Of a DNA stretch of 64,000 nt, positions 1-7,924 are shown piece after piece. The notes below the pieces were generated by a model. It was not told the DNA's origin. It did not search any database and worked only from the letters and a program-made list of their open reading frames with translations. Made by a program: the position numbers and the translations under genes. Source of the stretch: Actinoplanes xinjiangensis. Its GTDB lineage: Bacteria; Actinomycetota; Actinomycetes; Mycobacteriales; Micromonosporaceae. The DNA lies in NCBI RefSeq assembly GCF_003148685.1, contig NZ_QGGR01000041.1, positions 1 through 64,000 of the forward strand, read 5' to 3'. Within the stretch, counting starts at the first letter, position 1. Each line of letters opens with the position of its first letter.

Positions 1-12
1 GACGGGCGGAGA

Positions 13-107
13 GTCGAAACGACCGTGGAGCGCAGGTAAGACCGGGATCCGTCCCGGCACCGCGCGGCGAAGCGGTAACCCACCCGGACGCCGCGTGTTC
101 CCTGCGC
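13..107. ncRNA. candidate structured RNA of unknown class
   Basis: No gene is visible in positions 1-147. This part can fold into several helices. A short hairpin pairs 13-16 with 20-23. An outer helix pairs 30-35 with 102-107. It encloses two inner hairpins, 42-47 with 52-57 and 63-69 with 89-95, giving a three-way junction with GGTAAGA and GCGGTAACCC in the unpaired parts. This looks like a riboswitch or small RNA, but I cannot assign a class or a strand, and GC-rich DNA forms chance helices. Confidence 0.25.
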
Positions 108-120
108 AGCGTGGAGGGAA

Positions 121-142
121 TCTCCGTCCCTTCGGGCGGAGA
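121..142 (-). terminator. hairpin just after the GntR gene
   Basis: A 9-bp stem (121-129 with 134-142, one G-T pair) with a 4-nt loop lies 5 bp beyond the stop codon of the minus-strand regulator. There is no T-tract, as is usual for actinomycete terminators. Confidence 0.45.
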
Positions 143-147
143 GGATG

Positions 148-780
148 TCAAGAGTCCCAGATGCCCAGGTCGTCCAGGTGTTTGACCAGGCGCTGCGCAC
201 CGTCGGTGAAGTGTCTGGTCATCGCCGTGCGGGCGGACTCCGCGTCGGCCCCGGCGAAGGCGGCGAGCACGGCCTCGTGATCGGCGCGCATGCCCTCACG
301 CCAGGCCGGGTCGGCCGAGTAGACCCGGGCCGGGGTGTAGCGGGTGGCCGTGTGCAGGAACCAGCTGAGCTTGCGCGAACGGGACATCCGGTTGACCGCG
401 CGGTGGAACTCGTACTCGTACGTCTCCACGTCGGCGGCCCGGCGGGCGCGGGCCACCTTGCTGTGCGCCACCCGCAGCTCGGCGAGCTGGGCCGCACCGA
501 TCCCGGTGGCGACCCGGGCGGCCAGCTCCCCGGCGATGTCGCCCTGCAACTGGAAGACGTCGAGGATGTCCTGCCGGGAGAGCGGCGCCACCACGTAGCC
601 CTTGCGCGGCTCCAGCTCGACCATGTCCTCGCCGCGCAGGGTGAGCAGCGCCTCGCGGACCGGGGTGATGCTCACGCCGAGGCCGGCGGCGACCTCCTCG
701 AGGCGGATCCGCGCCCCCGGGCGGAGCTCACCGGACATGATCCGGGCACGCAGGGCGCCGGCGACCTCCTCGGACAGCAC
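148..780 (-). CDS. GntR-family (FCD subclass) transcriptional regulator
   Basis: DNA-binding repressor or activator of the GntR family, 210 aa with the chosen start. The winged helix occupies about residues 1-65, including LRARIMSGELRPGARI and the recognition region VSITPVREALLTLRGEDMVE. A helical FCD ligand domain follows, with likely metal or acid-binding residues in EFHRAVNRMSRSRKL and a His in TRHFTDGA. FCD regulators usually sense small organic acids. The GTG start at 780 follows GAGAGG; GTG at 789 and TTG at 819 are possible. The gene diverges from the MpaB-type oxygenase, which may be a target. The ligand is unknown. Confidence 0.85.
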   Translation of the reverse strand: MLSEEVAGALRARIMSGELRPGARIRLEEVAAGLGVSITPVREALLTLRGEDMVELEPRKGYVVAPLSRQDILDVFQLQGDIAGELAARVATGIGAAQLAELRVAHSKVARARRAADVETYEYEFHRAVNRMSRSRKLSWFLHTATRYTPARVYSADPAWREGMRADHEAVLAAFAGADAESARTAMTRHFTDGAQRLVKHLDDLGIWDS

Positions 781-813
781 AGCCCTCACCTCTCGCTTTA
801 CGGGCCGACACCG

Positions 814-827
814 TATCAAATATCAAA
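814..827. promoter_or_regulatory. AT-rich direct repeat, candidate GntR operator
   Basis: Two consecutive TATCAAA copies form an AT-rich island in the space between the divergent GntR and oxygenase genes. The position suits an autoregulatory operator. This is inference from location and base composition only. Confidence 0.3.
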
Positions 828-898
828 AAGAGGAAAGGCGACCGGCGACGCCGATCCGCGGCGGCTGCTGCCCAGGGTGAAGGAGCTGATCAGCTGAG

Positions 899-1816
899 AT
901 GGGGCGCTACCGGCTGCGGGACCGGATCGCGGCACTGGATCCGGAGAAGGACCACCTGGAGATCTACCAGCTCTCCTCGGGACGGGAGTTCCCCTGGGAC
1001 TACACGCGGGCGCTGGAGTTCGCGCTGTTCCGGACCTACTGCGTACCGAGCATCTCGAAGCTGCTGGCGGCGACCGGCGAGTTCCGGGACCGGCCCCAGC
1101 GGCGGTACGACGACACCGCGCTGCTGATGGCGGAGATGGCCGCCCACGGGTACGACTCGGCGCGGGGCCGGGAGGCGCTGAAGGTGGTGAACCGGGCGCA
1201 CGGCCGCTACGCGATCACCAACGACGACATGCTCTACGTCCTGTCCACTTTCGTCTACGACCCGATCGACTGGCTCACGCGGTACGGCTGGCGGCCCCTC
1301 CACGAGCACGAGAGGCTGGCGGCGTTCCACTACTACCGGGCGGTCGGCACCCGGATGGGCATCCGCGACATCCCCGACGGGTACGAGGCGTTCCACGCGT
1401 TCAAGCGCGATTTCGAGGAGCGCCATTTCGTCTATTCCGCCACCAACCGGGAGATCGGGCGCTACACCGTCGAACTCTTCGCCGGATGGTTTCCGCGCCC
1501 GCTGCGCCCGGCCGTGCGGCTGGGGATCCGGGGCATGCTCGACGACCGGATGCTGCGCGCCTTCGGCTTCGATCCGGCACCGCGCTGGGTGGGTGCCCTC
1601 GCCTCGGCCGGCCTGTGGGCCCGCGCGCGGGCGCTGCGGTTCTTCCCCTCGCGCCGGGAATCGGTACTGGGCAAATCCCAGCGCAACCGCACCTACCCCG
1701 GATACCCTTCCGGCTATCAGCCGTCCGACCTGGGCGCCCCGCTTCCGCCTGCCGACCTTCCGGCCGAGTTCCGGCGGTCATCACGTCAGGGTCAGGGGCA
1801 TATTGACATGACCTGA
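899..1816 (+). CDS. oxygenase MpaB/DUF2236 family protein
   Basis: Protein of 305 aa of the DUF2236 family, which includes the mycophenolate enzyme MpaB and the rubber oxygenase Lcp catalytic domain. Members are haem-dependent oxygenases or are uncharacterised. Typical features are an all-helical fold, the NRAHGRYAITNDDMLYVL segment near residue 100, and DPIDWLTRYG after it. The His in HGRY and the Arg-rich surroundings are candidate cofactor contacts. A purine-rich AAGGAG lies at 880-885, a little far from the ATG. It is transcribed away from the GntR regulator. The substrate cannot be deduced. Confidence 0.75.
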   Translation: MGRYRLRDRIAALDPEKDHLEIYQLSSGREFPWDYTRALEFALFRTYCVPSISKLLAATGEFRDRPQRRYDDTALLMAEMAAHGYDSARGREALKVVNRAHGRYAITNDDMLYVLSTFVYDPIDWLTRYGWRPLHEHERLAAFHYYRAVGTRMGIRDIPDGYEAFHAFKRDFEERHFVYSATNREIGRYTVELFAGWFPRPLRPAVRLGIRGMLDDRMLRAFGFDPAPRWVGALASAGLWARARALRFFPSRRESVLGKSQRNRTYPGYPSGYQPSDLGAPLPPADLPAEFRRSSRQGQGHIDMT

Positions 1817-1831
1817 TGCATTGCTGGCAAT
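1803..1831 (+). promoter_or_regulatory. possible promoter of the carboxypeptidase gene
   Basis: TTGACA at 1803-1808 matches the -35 consensus, and GGCAAT follows after 17 bp as a weak -10. It overlaps the end of the oxygenase gene and lies about 50 bp before the carboxypeptidase ATG. Confidence 0.35.
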
Positions 1832-1883
1832 CGATGCCTGGGGGTTTGCTGTGAGCACCATTCCCCAGATCCGGAGGTCGTTC

Positions 1884-3155
1884 ATGAGACGACGATCCTT
1901 CGCGGCGCTCGCCGCGGTCACGCTCTGCGCTGCCGCGGCCATCTCCGCCTCCTCCCCCGCGGGCGCGGAGTCCGTCGCCGAGCCCACCCCGCCGGGTGAG
2001 TACGAGATCTACGACGTGCGCACGTTGAACCAGCGCAACACCATCTCCCGGACCGGTGCCGCCATCGAGGACTTCGAGCACGGCGTCGCGACGGTGACCG
2101 CCACCGCCGGTGAGGTCGCCAAACTGCAGCGCCTGGGGTTCACCGTCGAGCCGGTGCTGCGGACCCTCGACTTCCCGCCCGCCGACTCGGCCTATCACAA
2201 CTACGCCGAGACGGTCGCCGAGATCAACGCCGTGGTGGCCGCCTTCCCGGCGATCGCGAGCAAGCGGGTGATCGGTAAGTCGTACGAGGGCCGCGACATC
2301 GTCGCCGTCAAGATCTCCGACAACGTCGGCACCGACGAGTCCGAGCCCGAGGTGCTCTACGACGCCAACCACCACGCCCGCGAGCACCTGACCGTGGAGC
2401 AGGCGCTGTACCTGCTCGGGCAGTTCACCAGGACCTACGCGACCGACACCCGGGTGCGCAACATCGTCGACACCCGCGAGCTCTGGATCATCCCGATGGT
2501 GAACCCGGACGGCGTCGAGTACGACATCGCCAGCGGCAGCTACCGGTCCTGGCGCAAGAACCGGCAGCCGAACAGCGGATCCAGCTACATCGGCACCGAC
2601 CCGAACCGTAACTACGGCTACCAGTGGGGCTGCTGCGGCGGCTCGTCGGGCAGCACGTCGTCGGCCACCTACCGCGGGCCGTCGGCGTTCTCCACGCCGG
2701 AGGTCCGGGCCATCCGGGACTTCGTGAACAGCCGGGTGGTCGGCGGCGTCCAGCAGATCAAGGCGGCGATCGACTTCCACTCGTACTCGAAGCTGGTGCT
2801 GTGGCCGTACGGGCACACCACCGCGAACACGGCCACCGGCATGAACGCCGACCAGGCCAACACGTTCGCCACCCTGGGCCGGCAGCTGGCGGCGACCAAC
2901 GGCTACACCCCGCAGCAGTCCAGCGACCTCTACATCACCGACGGCGACTCGCTCGACTGGCTGTGGGGCACGCACAAGATCTTCGCCTACACCTTCGAGC
3001 TCTACCCGGGCAGCTCGGGCGGCGGCGGTTTCTACCCGCCGGCCAGCGTCATCCCGGCCGAGACGGCCCGCAACCGGACGGCGGCACTGATGCTGGCCGA
3101 GGCCGCGGACTGCCCCTACAAGGTGATCGGCAAGCAGGCGACCTACTGCTCGTAG
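1884..3155 (+). CDS. secreted zinc carboxypeptidase (M14 family)
   Basis: Extracellular metallocarboxypeptidase of 423 aa that removes C-terminal residues from peptides. The ATG at 1884 is preceded by GGAGG, and the protein starts with a signal peptide (MRRRSF, hydrophobic Ala-rich core, cut near SSPAGAES). A propeptide follows. Zinc ligands are in NHHAREHL (His and Glu), with the third His in DFHSYSKLVLWPYG. Substrate-binding residues are in DPNRNYGYQWG, and the catalytic Glu is in YTFELYP. The length and motifs resemble the Streptomyces zinc carboxypeptidases. It sits beside a secreted trypsin, so the pair probably degrades external protein. Confidence 0.92.
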   Translation: MRRRSFAALAAVTLCAAAAISASSPAGAESVAEPTPPGEYEIYDVRTLNQRNTISRTGAAIEDFEHGVATVTATAGEVAKLQRLGFTVEPVLRTLDFPPADSAYHNYAETVAEINAVVAAFPAIASKRVIGKSYEGRDIVAVKISDNVGTDESEPEVLYDANHHAREHLTVEQALYLLGQFTRTYATDTRVRNIVDTRELWIIPMVNPDGVEYDIASGSYRSWRKNRQPNSGSSYIGTDPNRNYGYQWGCCGGSSGSTSSATYRGPSAFSTPEVRAIRDFVNSRVVGGVQQIKAAIDFHSYSKLVLWPYGHTTANTATGMNADQANTFATLGRQLAATNGYTPQQSSDLYITDGDSLDWLWGTHKIFAYTFELYPGSSGGGGFYPPASVIPAETARNRTAALMLAEAADCPYKVIGKQATYCS

Positions 3156-3278
3156 GAGGGTAGGCGGTCTTTCCTCCGATGAACCGCACTCCGGCCCGCG
3201 CGGTGCCGACGATCCACTCCGGGTCGTCGTCGCCGCCGGGCCGTCGTGCTCGTGCGGCCACCCGAGAGCGGATCCCTC

Positions 3279-3318
3279 GCACACGATATAAGCGACTCGG
3301 GATGTTTATATATATGAA
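3279..3318 (+). promoter_or_regulatory. AT-rich promoter region of the trypsin gene
   Basis: A strikingly AT-rich patch with GATATA and a TATATATA run lies 45-85 bp before the trypsin start in otherwise GC-rich DNA. It is the obvious promoter candidate, but no clean -35/-10 pair can be fixed. Confidence 0.35.
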
Positions 3319-3362
3319 CGTCGATGCAATGCTCGGTGCACCCCAGATTGAGGAGTACCGAG

Positions 3363-4160
3363 ATGCGCAGATGGCGAACCCTTCTGGCGATGCTGGCCGC
3401 GGTCGTCACCGCCGCCACGATGTCCCCCAACCCGGTGCAGGCGGCAGCAGCCGACGACCCGGTCGTCCCGTACGTCGTCGGAGGCAGCCGCGCGGCACTC
3501 GGCGAGTTCCCGTTCATGGTGCGGCTCTCGATGGGCTGCGGCGGCGCCCTCTACAGCCCGACCCTGGTCCTGACCGCCGCGCACTGCGTGAGCCGGACCG
3601 GCGCCAACAGCTCGATCACCGCCACCTTCGGCGCGATCGACCTGCAGTCGAGCAGCCGGGTCACGCGTAAGTCGAACTACGTCTACCGGGCGCCCGGCTA
3701 CAACGGCAACGGCGACGACTGGGCGTTCATCCGCCTGGCCAGCCCGGTCAGCGGCGCCAACATCGCCACCCTGCCGATCACCACCTCCACGGCCTACGAC
3801 ACCGGCACGTTCACCATCGCCGGCTGGGGTGCCGCCCGGGAGAGCGGCGCACAGCAGCGCTACCTGCTCAAGGCCACCGTCCCGTTCGTCAGCGACGCCA
3901 CCTGCAACTCCAGCAGCATGTACGCCGGCGGCGTGATCGCCGCGGAGGAGATCTGCGCCGGCTACACCTCCGGCGGCGTCGACACCTGCCAGGGCGACTC
4001 CGGTGGCCCGATGTTCCGCCAGGGCGCGTCCGGCTGGGTCCAGGTCGGCATCGTCAGCTGGGGTGACGGCTGCGCCCGCCCGAACAAGCCGGGCGTCTAC
4101 ACCCAGGTCAGCTACTACTCCTCGGCGATCCGCTCGGCGGCCACCTCGCTGGGCGGCTGA
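3363..4160 (+). CDS. secreted trypsin-like serine protease (S1A)
   Basis: Extracellular trypsin of 265 aa, very like the Streptomyces griseus trypsin. The ATG at 3363 follows GAGGAG (3350-3355). A signal peptide (MRRWRTLLAMLAAVV) and short propeptide precede the mature N-terminus VVGGSRAALGEFPFMV. The catalytic triad is His in LTAAHC, Asp in GDDWAFIRL and Ser in CQGDSGGP. The Asp six residues before the Ser in DTCQGDSGGP gives Lys/Arg specificity. Six Cys are placed for three disulfides. A strong terminator follows. It is probably activated by cleavage before VVGG. Confidence 0.94.
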   Translation: MRRWRTLLAMLAAVVTAATMSPNPVQAAAADDPVVPYVVGGSRAALGEFPFMVRLSMGCGGALYSPTLVLTAAHCVSRTGANSSITATFGAIDLQSSSRVTRKSNYVYRAPGYNGNGDDWAFIRLASPVSGANIATLPITTSTAYDTGTFTIAGWGAARESGAQQRYLLKATVPFVSDATCNSSSMYAGGVIAAEEICAGYTSGGVDTCQGDSGGPMFRQGASGWVQVGIVSWGDGCARPNKPGVYTQVSYYSSAIRSAATSLGG

Positions 4161-4172
4161 CGCACCGCGCAC

Positions 4173-4206
4173 ACACCGGGCGTCCTCCCGCGAGGACGCC
4201 CGGTGT
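4173..4206. terminator. rho-independent-type terminator
   Basis: A perfect 15-bp stem (4173-4187 with 4192-4206), loop CCGC, followed by a short T run, 12 bp after the trypsin stop. It ends just before the next gene on the same strand, so the two genes are transcribed separately. Confidence 0.8.
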
Positions 4207-4217
4207 TTCATATCCCG

Positions 4218-4727
4218 ATGACGACGAACCCGTGGCTCGCCGGCCCGTCCCCCACCCGCCGGCTGGAACGTGACCGCCTCGAGGAGCGCATCCTCAACCT
4301 GCTGTCCTCGCAGAACATGTGCGTCATCGCGACCACCGCCGCGGACGGCGGCCCGCACGCCACCCCGGTCCGCTACTTCCACCTCGGATTCGAGCTGGTC
4401 TTCACCGCCCTCGACACCTCCCCGAAGATCCGCAACCTGCGCGCCGACCCCCGCGTCTCGGCCGGCGTCTTCGCCCCGCTCGTCGGTCAGGCCAGCAGCC
4501 GGGGCGCCCAGTTCTTCGGCACGGCCCGCGTGCTCGACCCGGACGACCCGGGCTTCGGCGACTACTGGCCGGTCGTGCGCTGGCAGTCCGACCACGTCGA
4601 ACGGTCCCGCTCCCTCGACGAGCCGCCGCTGGGCACGATCGTCGTCATCACCCCGGACCGCATCGTCTACACCGAGCACTGGCTGCGCCGCGACGGATAC
4701 GCCCCACGGCAGACCCTCAGACCGTGA
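4218..4727 (+). CDS. pyridoxamine 5'-phosphate oxidase-like flavin/F420-binding protein
   Basis: Small split-barrel protein of 169 aa. The PNPOx-like fold runs from about residue 15 to 140: CVIATTAADGGPHATPVRYF, then SPKIRNLRADPRVSAGVF, and a C-terminal strand near GTIVVITPDRIVYTEHWL. Such proteins bind FMN, F420 or haem and reduce small molecules, but the cofactor and substrate cannot be told here. The ATG at 4218 lies only 11 bp after the preceding terminator and has no clear Shine-Dalgarno, so the message may be leaderless or start within the stem. Confidence 0.75.
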   Translation: MTTNPWLAGPSPTRRLERDRLEERILNLLSSQNMCVIATTAADGGPHATPVRYFHLGFELVFTALDTSPKIRNLRADPRVSAGVFAPLVGQASSRGAQFFGTARVLDPDDPGFGDYWPVVRWQSDHVERSRSLDEPPLGTIVVITPDRIVYTEHWLRRDGYAPRQTLRP

Positions 4728-4785
4728 CGCGGCACGGCCGTCGCCGGCCGGCAGGTCCACCGATCCGCCGGGCGGCCGGCGACGG

Positions 4786-5340
4786 TCACCGCCCGGCCAG
4801 CTCCTCGCGGACCCGCATCAGGGCGAACCCCAGCAGATTCAGACCCCGCCAGCGGTACGGGTCACCCGCGCGCGGATCGTCAGCGGCCAGCCCGATGCCC
4901 CAGATCCGGTCGAGTGGGCTCGCCTCCACCAGGACCCGCTGCCCGGTGGTCAGCAGATACTCCCGCAGCGCCGGATCCTGACCGAACTTCGCGAGGTTGC
5001 CGGCGACGACGATCGGGCTACGGTGCTCGTTCCAAACGGCCTGATCAAAGCCGGACACCAGCCCGCCCAGCCGTTTCGCCTGATGCGGATGCGACGCGGC
5101 CAGGATCCGCTCCGCCGCCACCTCGTCGGAGAAGAGCACCGCCTTACGCCACATCATGTAGTGCTCAGCCGATGCGAACGTGTGCCCGTCCGCCTCGAAG
5201 CGGCCCGGCCACCACTGGCTCAGGCAGCCGGCGCCGACGCTGCCGTCGCGTTCGGGCTCGTGCTTCCAGAAATACAGGAACTTGACCCGCCGCCCCGCGG
5301 CCCAGGCGGAGGCGAGGCTCGCGACGTCGTCGAAAGGCAT
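4786..5340 (-). CDS. NADAR family protein (YbiA-like N-glycosidase)
   Basis: Protein of 184 aa with a complete NADAR domain. Family members related to E. coli YbiA hydrolyse the N-glycosidic bond of riboflavin-pathway intermediates; others remove ADP-ribose from nucleic acid or protein. Diagnostic segments are LYFWKHEP near residue 20, FASAEHYMMWRKA near 65, WNEHRSPIVVAGNLAKF near 115, and EASPLDRIWGIG near 150. The ATG at 5340 has a weak ribosome site; an in-frame ATG at 5382 is possible. It converges on the preceding oxidoreductase gene. Housekeeping metabolite repair is the likelier role, as no toxin or phage genes are nearby. Confidence 0.85.
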   Translation of the reverse strand: MPFDDVASLASAWAAGRRVKFLYFWKHEPERDGSVGAGCLSQWWPGRFEADGHTFASAEHYMMWRKAVLFSDEVAAERILAASHPHQAKRLGGLVSGFDQAVWNEHRSPIVVAGNLAKFGQDPALREYLLTTGQRVLVEASPLDRIWGIGLAADDPRAGDPYRWRGLNLLGFALMRVREELAGR

Positions 5341-5452
5341 GTCCGGCAGTCTGCCGCCCGACCCGGCCACGGCGCCTGTCATTTTCAGCCACCGAACCGA
5401 CTGCGGTCCGCGGCGTCGGCTCGGAGGCGGGCACGTAGCCGTTGGCGACATG

Positions 5453-5470
5453 TCAGACATAGTCGTCTGA
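5453..5470. promoter_or_regulatory. short inverted repeat before the small secreted protein gene
   Basis: TCAGAC and GTCTGA are separated by 6 bp in the divergent space between the NADAR gene and the small secreted protein gene. It could be an operator. Six-base arms may arise by chance. Confidence 0.2.
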
Positions 5471-5599
5471 ACGGTGCGAAGTACTGGGCCGAATGGTCTA
5501 CCGGCCCCGGTTCGCCCTCCCCGCCACCGGCCGGCGCGTAGGTTTTCCCTTGCCGGGACGCCATACCGGCGCCCCGGGACTACGGGGGAGGAAAGAACG

Positions 5600-5926
5600 A
5601 TGAACCTTCGCAAGAGCTGCGTCATGGCTGCCGGAACGCTCTTCCTGGCAAGCACCGGAATCATCGGCGTGACCGCTCCGGCCGTCGCATCGCCGACACC
5701 CGGCACCCAGACCGTGACCGCGAGCGACCCGTGGCCGAGCAAGGCCTTCCGCAAGGGCGTTCGGGACGGTCGCAGGGACGGCTGGCGTGAGGCCAGGGAA
5801 GAGTGTGACAGTCCCGCCAAGGCGATGCTCAGGATGCGCACCTACGGCGAGTCGGAGTACCTGCGCGGCTACGAGGAAGGCTGGAAGCGCGGCTACGCCG
5901 CGGGCTTCGAAGAGTTCTGCTACTGA
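5600..5926 (+). CDS. small secreted protein of unknown function
   Basis: Hypothetical protein of 108 aa. The ATG at 5600 follows an excellent site, GGGGGAGGAAAG. A signal peptide (MNLRKSCVMAAG, hydrophobic stretch, cut near AVASPTP) is clear. The mature part of about 75 aa is highly charged and patterned, with FRKGVRDGRRDGWREAREEC and then YLRGYEEGWKRGYAAGFEEF, rich in Gly, aromatic and alternating charged residues. Two Cys may form one disulfide. It resembles no family I can name. It has its own terminator and stands alone. Confidence 0.75.
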   Translation: MNLRKSCVMAAGTLFLASTGIIGVTAPAVASPTPGTQTVTASDPWPSKAFRKGVRDGRRDGWREAREECDSPAKAMLRMRTYGESEYLRGYEEGWKRGYAAGFEEFCY

Positions 5927-5936
5927 CGCCGACCGG

Positions 5937-5970
5937 ACCGGCCGGAACCCCACCAGGGGTTCCGGCCGGT
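5937..5970. terminator. bidirectional terminator
   Basis: A perfect 15-bp stem (5937-5951 with 5956-5970) with loop ACCA lies between the converging small secreted protein gene and the acyl-CoA synthetase gene, and can serve both. Confidence 0.8.
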
Positions 5971-5987
5971 GCCCGTATCGAGCCGGT

Positions 5988-7814
5988 TCAGCCGTAGAGC
6001 GCGCCGATCTCGTCGGCGTAGCGCTCCTGGATGATCCGGCGCCGCAGCTTCAGCGTCGGGGTCAGCTCACCGGATTCGGGACTCCAGCCACGTGCCAGCA
6101 CCCGGTACGTCTTGACCTGCTCGGGACGGGACAGTCGCGCGTTGGCGGCGGCCACCGCGGCGTCGATCTCGGCCCGCAGCACCGGGTCGCCGGCGAGTTC
6201 GGCGAGCGTCGTGGCGGGCAGGCCCCGCGAGCGGGCCCAGACCGGCGCGACCTCCTCGTCCAGGACGATCAGGGCGGTGACGTACGGCCTCCGGTCCCCC
6301 ACCGCCACGGCCTGGGCGATCAGCGGGTGCGCCCGCAGCAGGTTCTCGATCTGGGCGGGCGAGATGTTCTTCCCGCTGGAATTGATGATCAGTTCCTTCT
6401 TGCGGTCGGTGATGGTCAGGAAGCCGGCCTCGTCGAGCACCCCGACATCGCCGGTGGCCAGCCAGCCGTCGGCGTCGGTGATCGGCTCGACCGTGCCGTC
6501 GGCGCGCAGGTATCCGGCGCCGACCAGCGGCCCGCGCACCAGGATCTCGCCGTCGGTGGCCAGCCTGACCTCCATCGCGCCGTTGGGGCGCCCGACCGAC
6601 CCGGTACGGAAACTCGTCGGCGTGTTGATCGTCGCCGTGCCGGTCGTCTCGGTCATGCCCCACACCTCGAGCACGTCGATCCCGATGCTCGCCAGGTAGA
6701 GCAGCACCGCGACCGGGATCGGCGCGGCACCGCTGCCGGCCCACAGCACGTTGTCCATGCCGAGTGCGGCGCGCAACGGCCGGAGCACCTGCGCGTCCAG
6801 GGCGGCGTGCCGGGCGGCCAGCTCGTCCGGGACCGGCTCGCCGGCCTCGCGCAACCGGTACACCTCGGTGGCGACCGCGCGGGCGGCCTCGACCGCGGCC
6901 CGCACCGGCGGGTCGGCGGCGGCGAGTCGCCCCTGCACGCCGGCGACCATCTTCTCCCAGATCCGGGGCACGCCGAAGAACGACACCGGGCGCACCCGCA
7001 CCAGGGCCGCGAGCAGCTGCGCGGGGTCGGGGCAGATGGTGACGTGCCCGGCCCGGTAGACCGCGTTGTAGACGCCGAGCATCCGTTCGGCGATGTGGGC
7101 GAGCGGAAGGTACGCCAGGGAGGCGGCGTGGTCCGGCGTCTCGATCGTGTTCTCCATGACGACGCACTGGTAGACCACGTTGTGGTGGGTGAGCACGACA
7201 CCCTTGGGGTCGCCGGTGGTGCCCGAGGTGTAGAGCAGGGTGACCGGCTGCTCCGGGCGTACCTCCCGCCAGGTCTTCTCGAAGGCCTCCGGGTCGGACT
7301 GGTGGGCGGCCGCCCCGCGCACGCTGACGTGCCGCAGCGAGATGACGCGGCCGTCCGGGTCGTCGGCGGCCCGGTCGACCACGACCACCCGGCGGATCTC
7401 CGGGACGTCGTCGAGGATCGGGCGCCAGCGGTCCAGCGCCGCGTCGTCCTCCAGCACGACGATCCCGGCCTTCGAGTGCCGGGCGAGGTAGCGCAGCTGG
7501 TCGGTGGAGAGGGTGGCGTAGACGGTGGACGGGATCGCCCCCAGCGAGGCGGCGGCCAGATCGACGAGCCAGTGCTCGGGCCGGCTGGACATCATGATCA
7601 GCAGGCGGTCGCCGGAGCCGAGGCCGAGGTCGGCGAGGCCGCGGGAGAGCACGGCGGCCTCGTCACGGACCTGCCGCCAGGTCAGCGTGCCGGACGAGCC
7701 GAGCAGGGTGAGCGCGGGCAGATCGGGGAACTCGGTGGCGTTGCGGTGCAGCAGGGCGGGAATCGTCAGGTCGCGGGCCATGTCGGCGCACCGCTGCTTG
7801 AGGGCGGGATCCAT
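5988..7814 (-). CDS. fadD: long-chain fatty-acid--CoA ligase (FadD15-like)
   Basis: AMP-forming synthetase of 608 aa that activates fatty acids to acyl-CoA. The ATG at 7814 has GGAGG just upstream. The ATP/AMP-binding P-loop is LLYTSGTTGDPKGVV. The adenylation core includes VWGMTETTGT and DGWLATGDVG, and the C-terminal lid carries KELIINSSGKNISPAQIE. The length fits the 600-aa long-chain class found in actinobacteria. It lies downstream of the tandem TetR gene, on the same strand and 110 bp away. That gap contains a copy of the operator motif also found before the thiolase gene. It probably supplies acyl-CoA to the beta-oxidation enzymes at 9245-12617. Confidence 0.92.
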   Translation of the reverse strand: MDPALKQRCADMARDLTIPALLHRNATEFPDLPALTLLGSSGTLTWRQVRDEAAVLSRGLADLGLGSGDRLLIMMSSRPEHWLVDLAAASLGAIPSTVYATLSTDQLRYLARHSKAGIVVLEDDAALDRWRPILDDVPEIRRVVVVDRAADDPDGRVISLRHVSVRGAAAHQSDPEAFEKTWREVRPEQPVTLLYTSGTTGDPKGVVLTHHNVVYQCVVMENTIETPDHAASLAYLPLAHIAERMLGVYNAVYRAGHVTICPDPAQLLAALVRVRPVSFFGVPRIWEKMVAGVQGRLAAADPPVRAAVEAARAVATEVYRLREAGEPVPDELAARHAALDAQVLRPLRAALGMDNVLWAGSGAAPIPVAVLLYLASIGIDVLEVWGMTETTGTATINTPTSFRTGSVGRPNGAMEVRLATDGEILVRGPLVGAGYLRADGTVEPITDADGWLATGDVGVLDEAGFLTITDRKKELIINSSGKNISPAQIENLLRAHPLIAQAVAVGDRRPYVTALIVLDEEVAPVWARSRGLPATTLAELAGDPVLRAEIDAAVAAANARLSRPEQVKTYRVLARGWSPESGELTPTLKLRRRIIQERYADEIGALYG

Positions 7815-7866
7815 GAGCTGCCTCCTGGAGAGCCGAGGACGGACGGCTATGGCGCGACTGTAAACG

Positions 7867-7879
7867 CGCACTAACTTCC
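7867..7879. promoter_or_regulatory. possible degenerate third operator copy
   Basis: A second CTAACTT half-site stands 30 bp from the full motif in the same promoter region. Only the TAACTT half is well conserved; the other half matches at about 5 of 10 positions. Confidence 0.25.
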
Positions 7880-7889
7880 AGGAAAGGCA

Positions 7890-7912
7890 GCATGCGAATC
7901 CGGATTAACTTT
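7890..7912 (-). promoter_or_regulatory. shared fatty-acid regulon operator, fadD copy
   Basis: On the minus strand this reads AAAGTTA-N6-ATTCGCATGC. It matches the site at 9209-9231 at 18 of 23 positions, while the rest of the two intergenic regions is unrelated. It lies 76 bp before the fadD start, where a repressor could block transcription. The two halves differ, which suits a regulator with two different DNA-binding domains. Confidence 0.65.
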
Positions 7913-7924
7913 CTTCGGGTTTCA

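Noticed and set aside
13..107. Assignment as a c-di-AMP, cobalamin or SAM riboswitch
   Set aside because: None of the conserved core sequences I know for these classes matches well enough.
145..897. Plus-strand frame covering the GntR gene
   Set aside because: The minus-strand product is a clear GntR regulator; this frame is its shadow.
899..1426. Open frame on the minus strand opposite the MpaB-type gene
   Set aside because: The plus-strand protein has recognisable DUF2236 motifs; the opposite frame has none.
4786..5340. NADAR protein as part of a phage-defence or toxin system
   Set aside because: Neighbours are ordinary metabolic and secreted-enzyme genes, with no partner toxin or defence genes.
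5988..7814. Polyketide or non-ribosomal loading enzyme
   Set aside because: Length, motifs and the beta-oxidation neighbours fit a long-chain acyl-CoA synthetase; no carrier or synthase genes are near.
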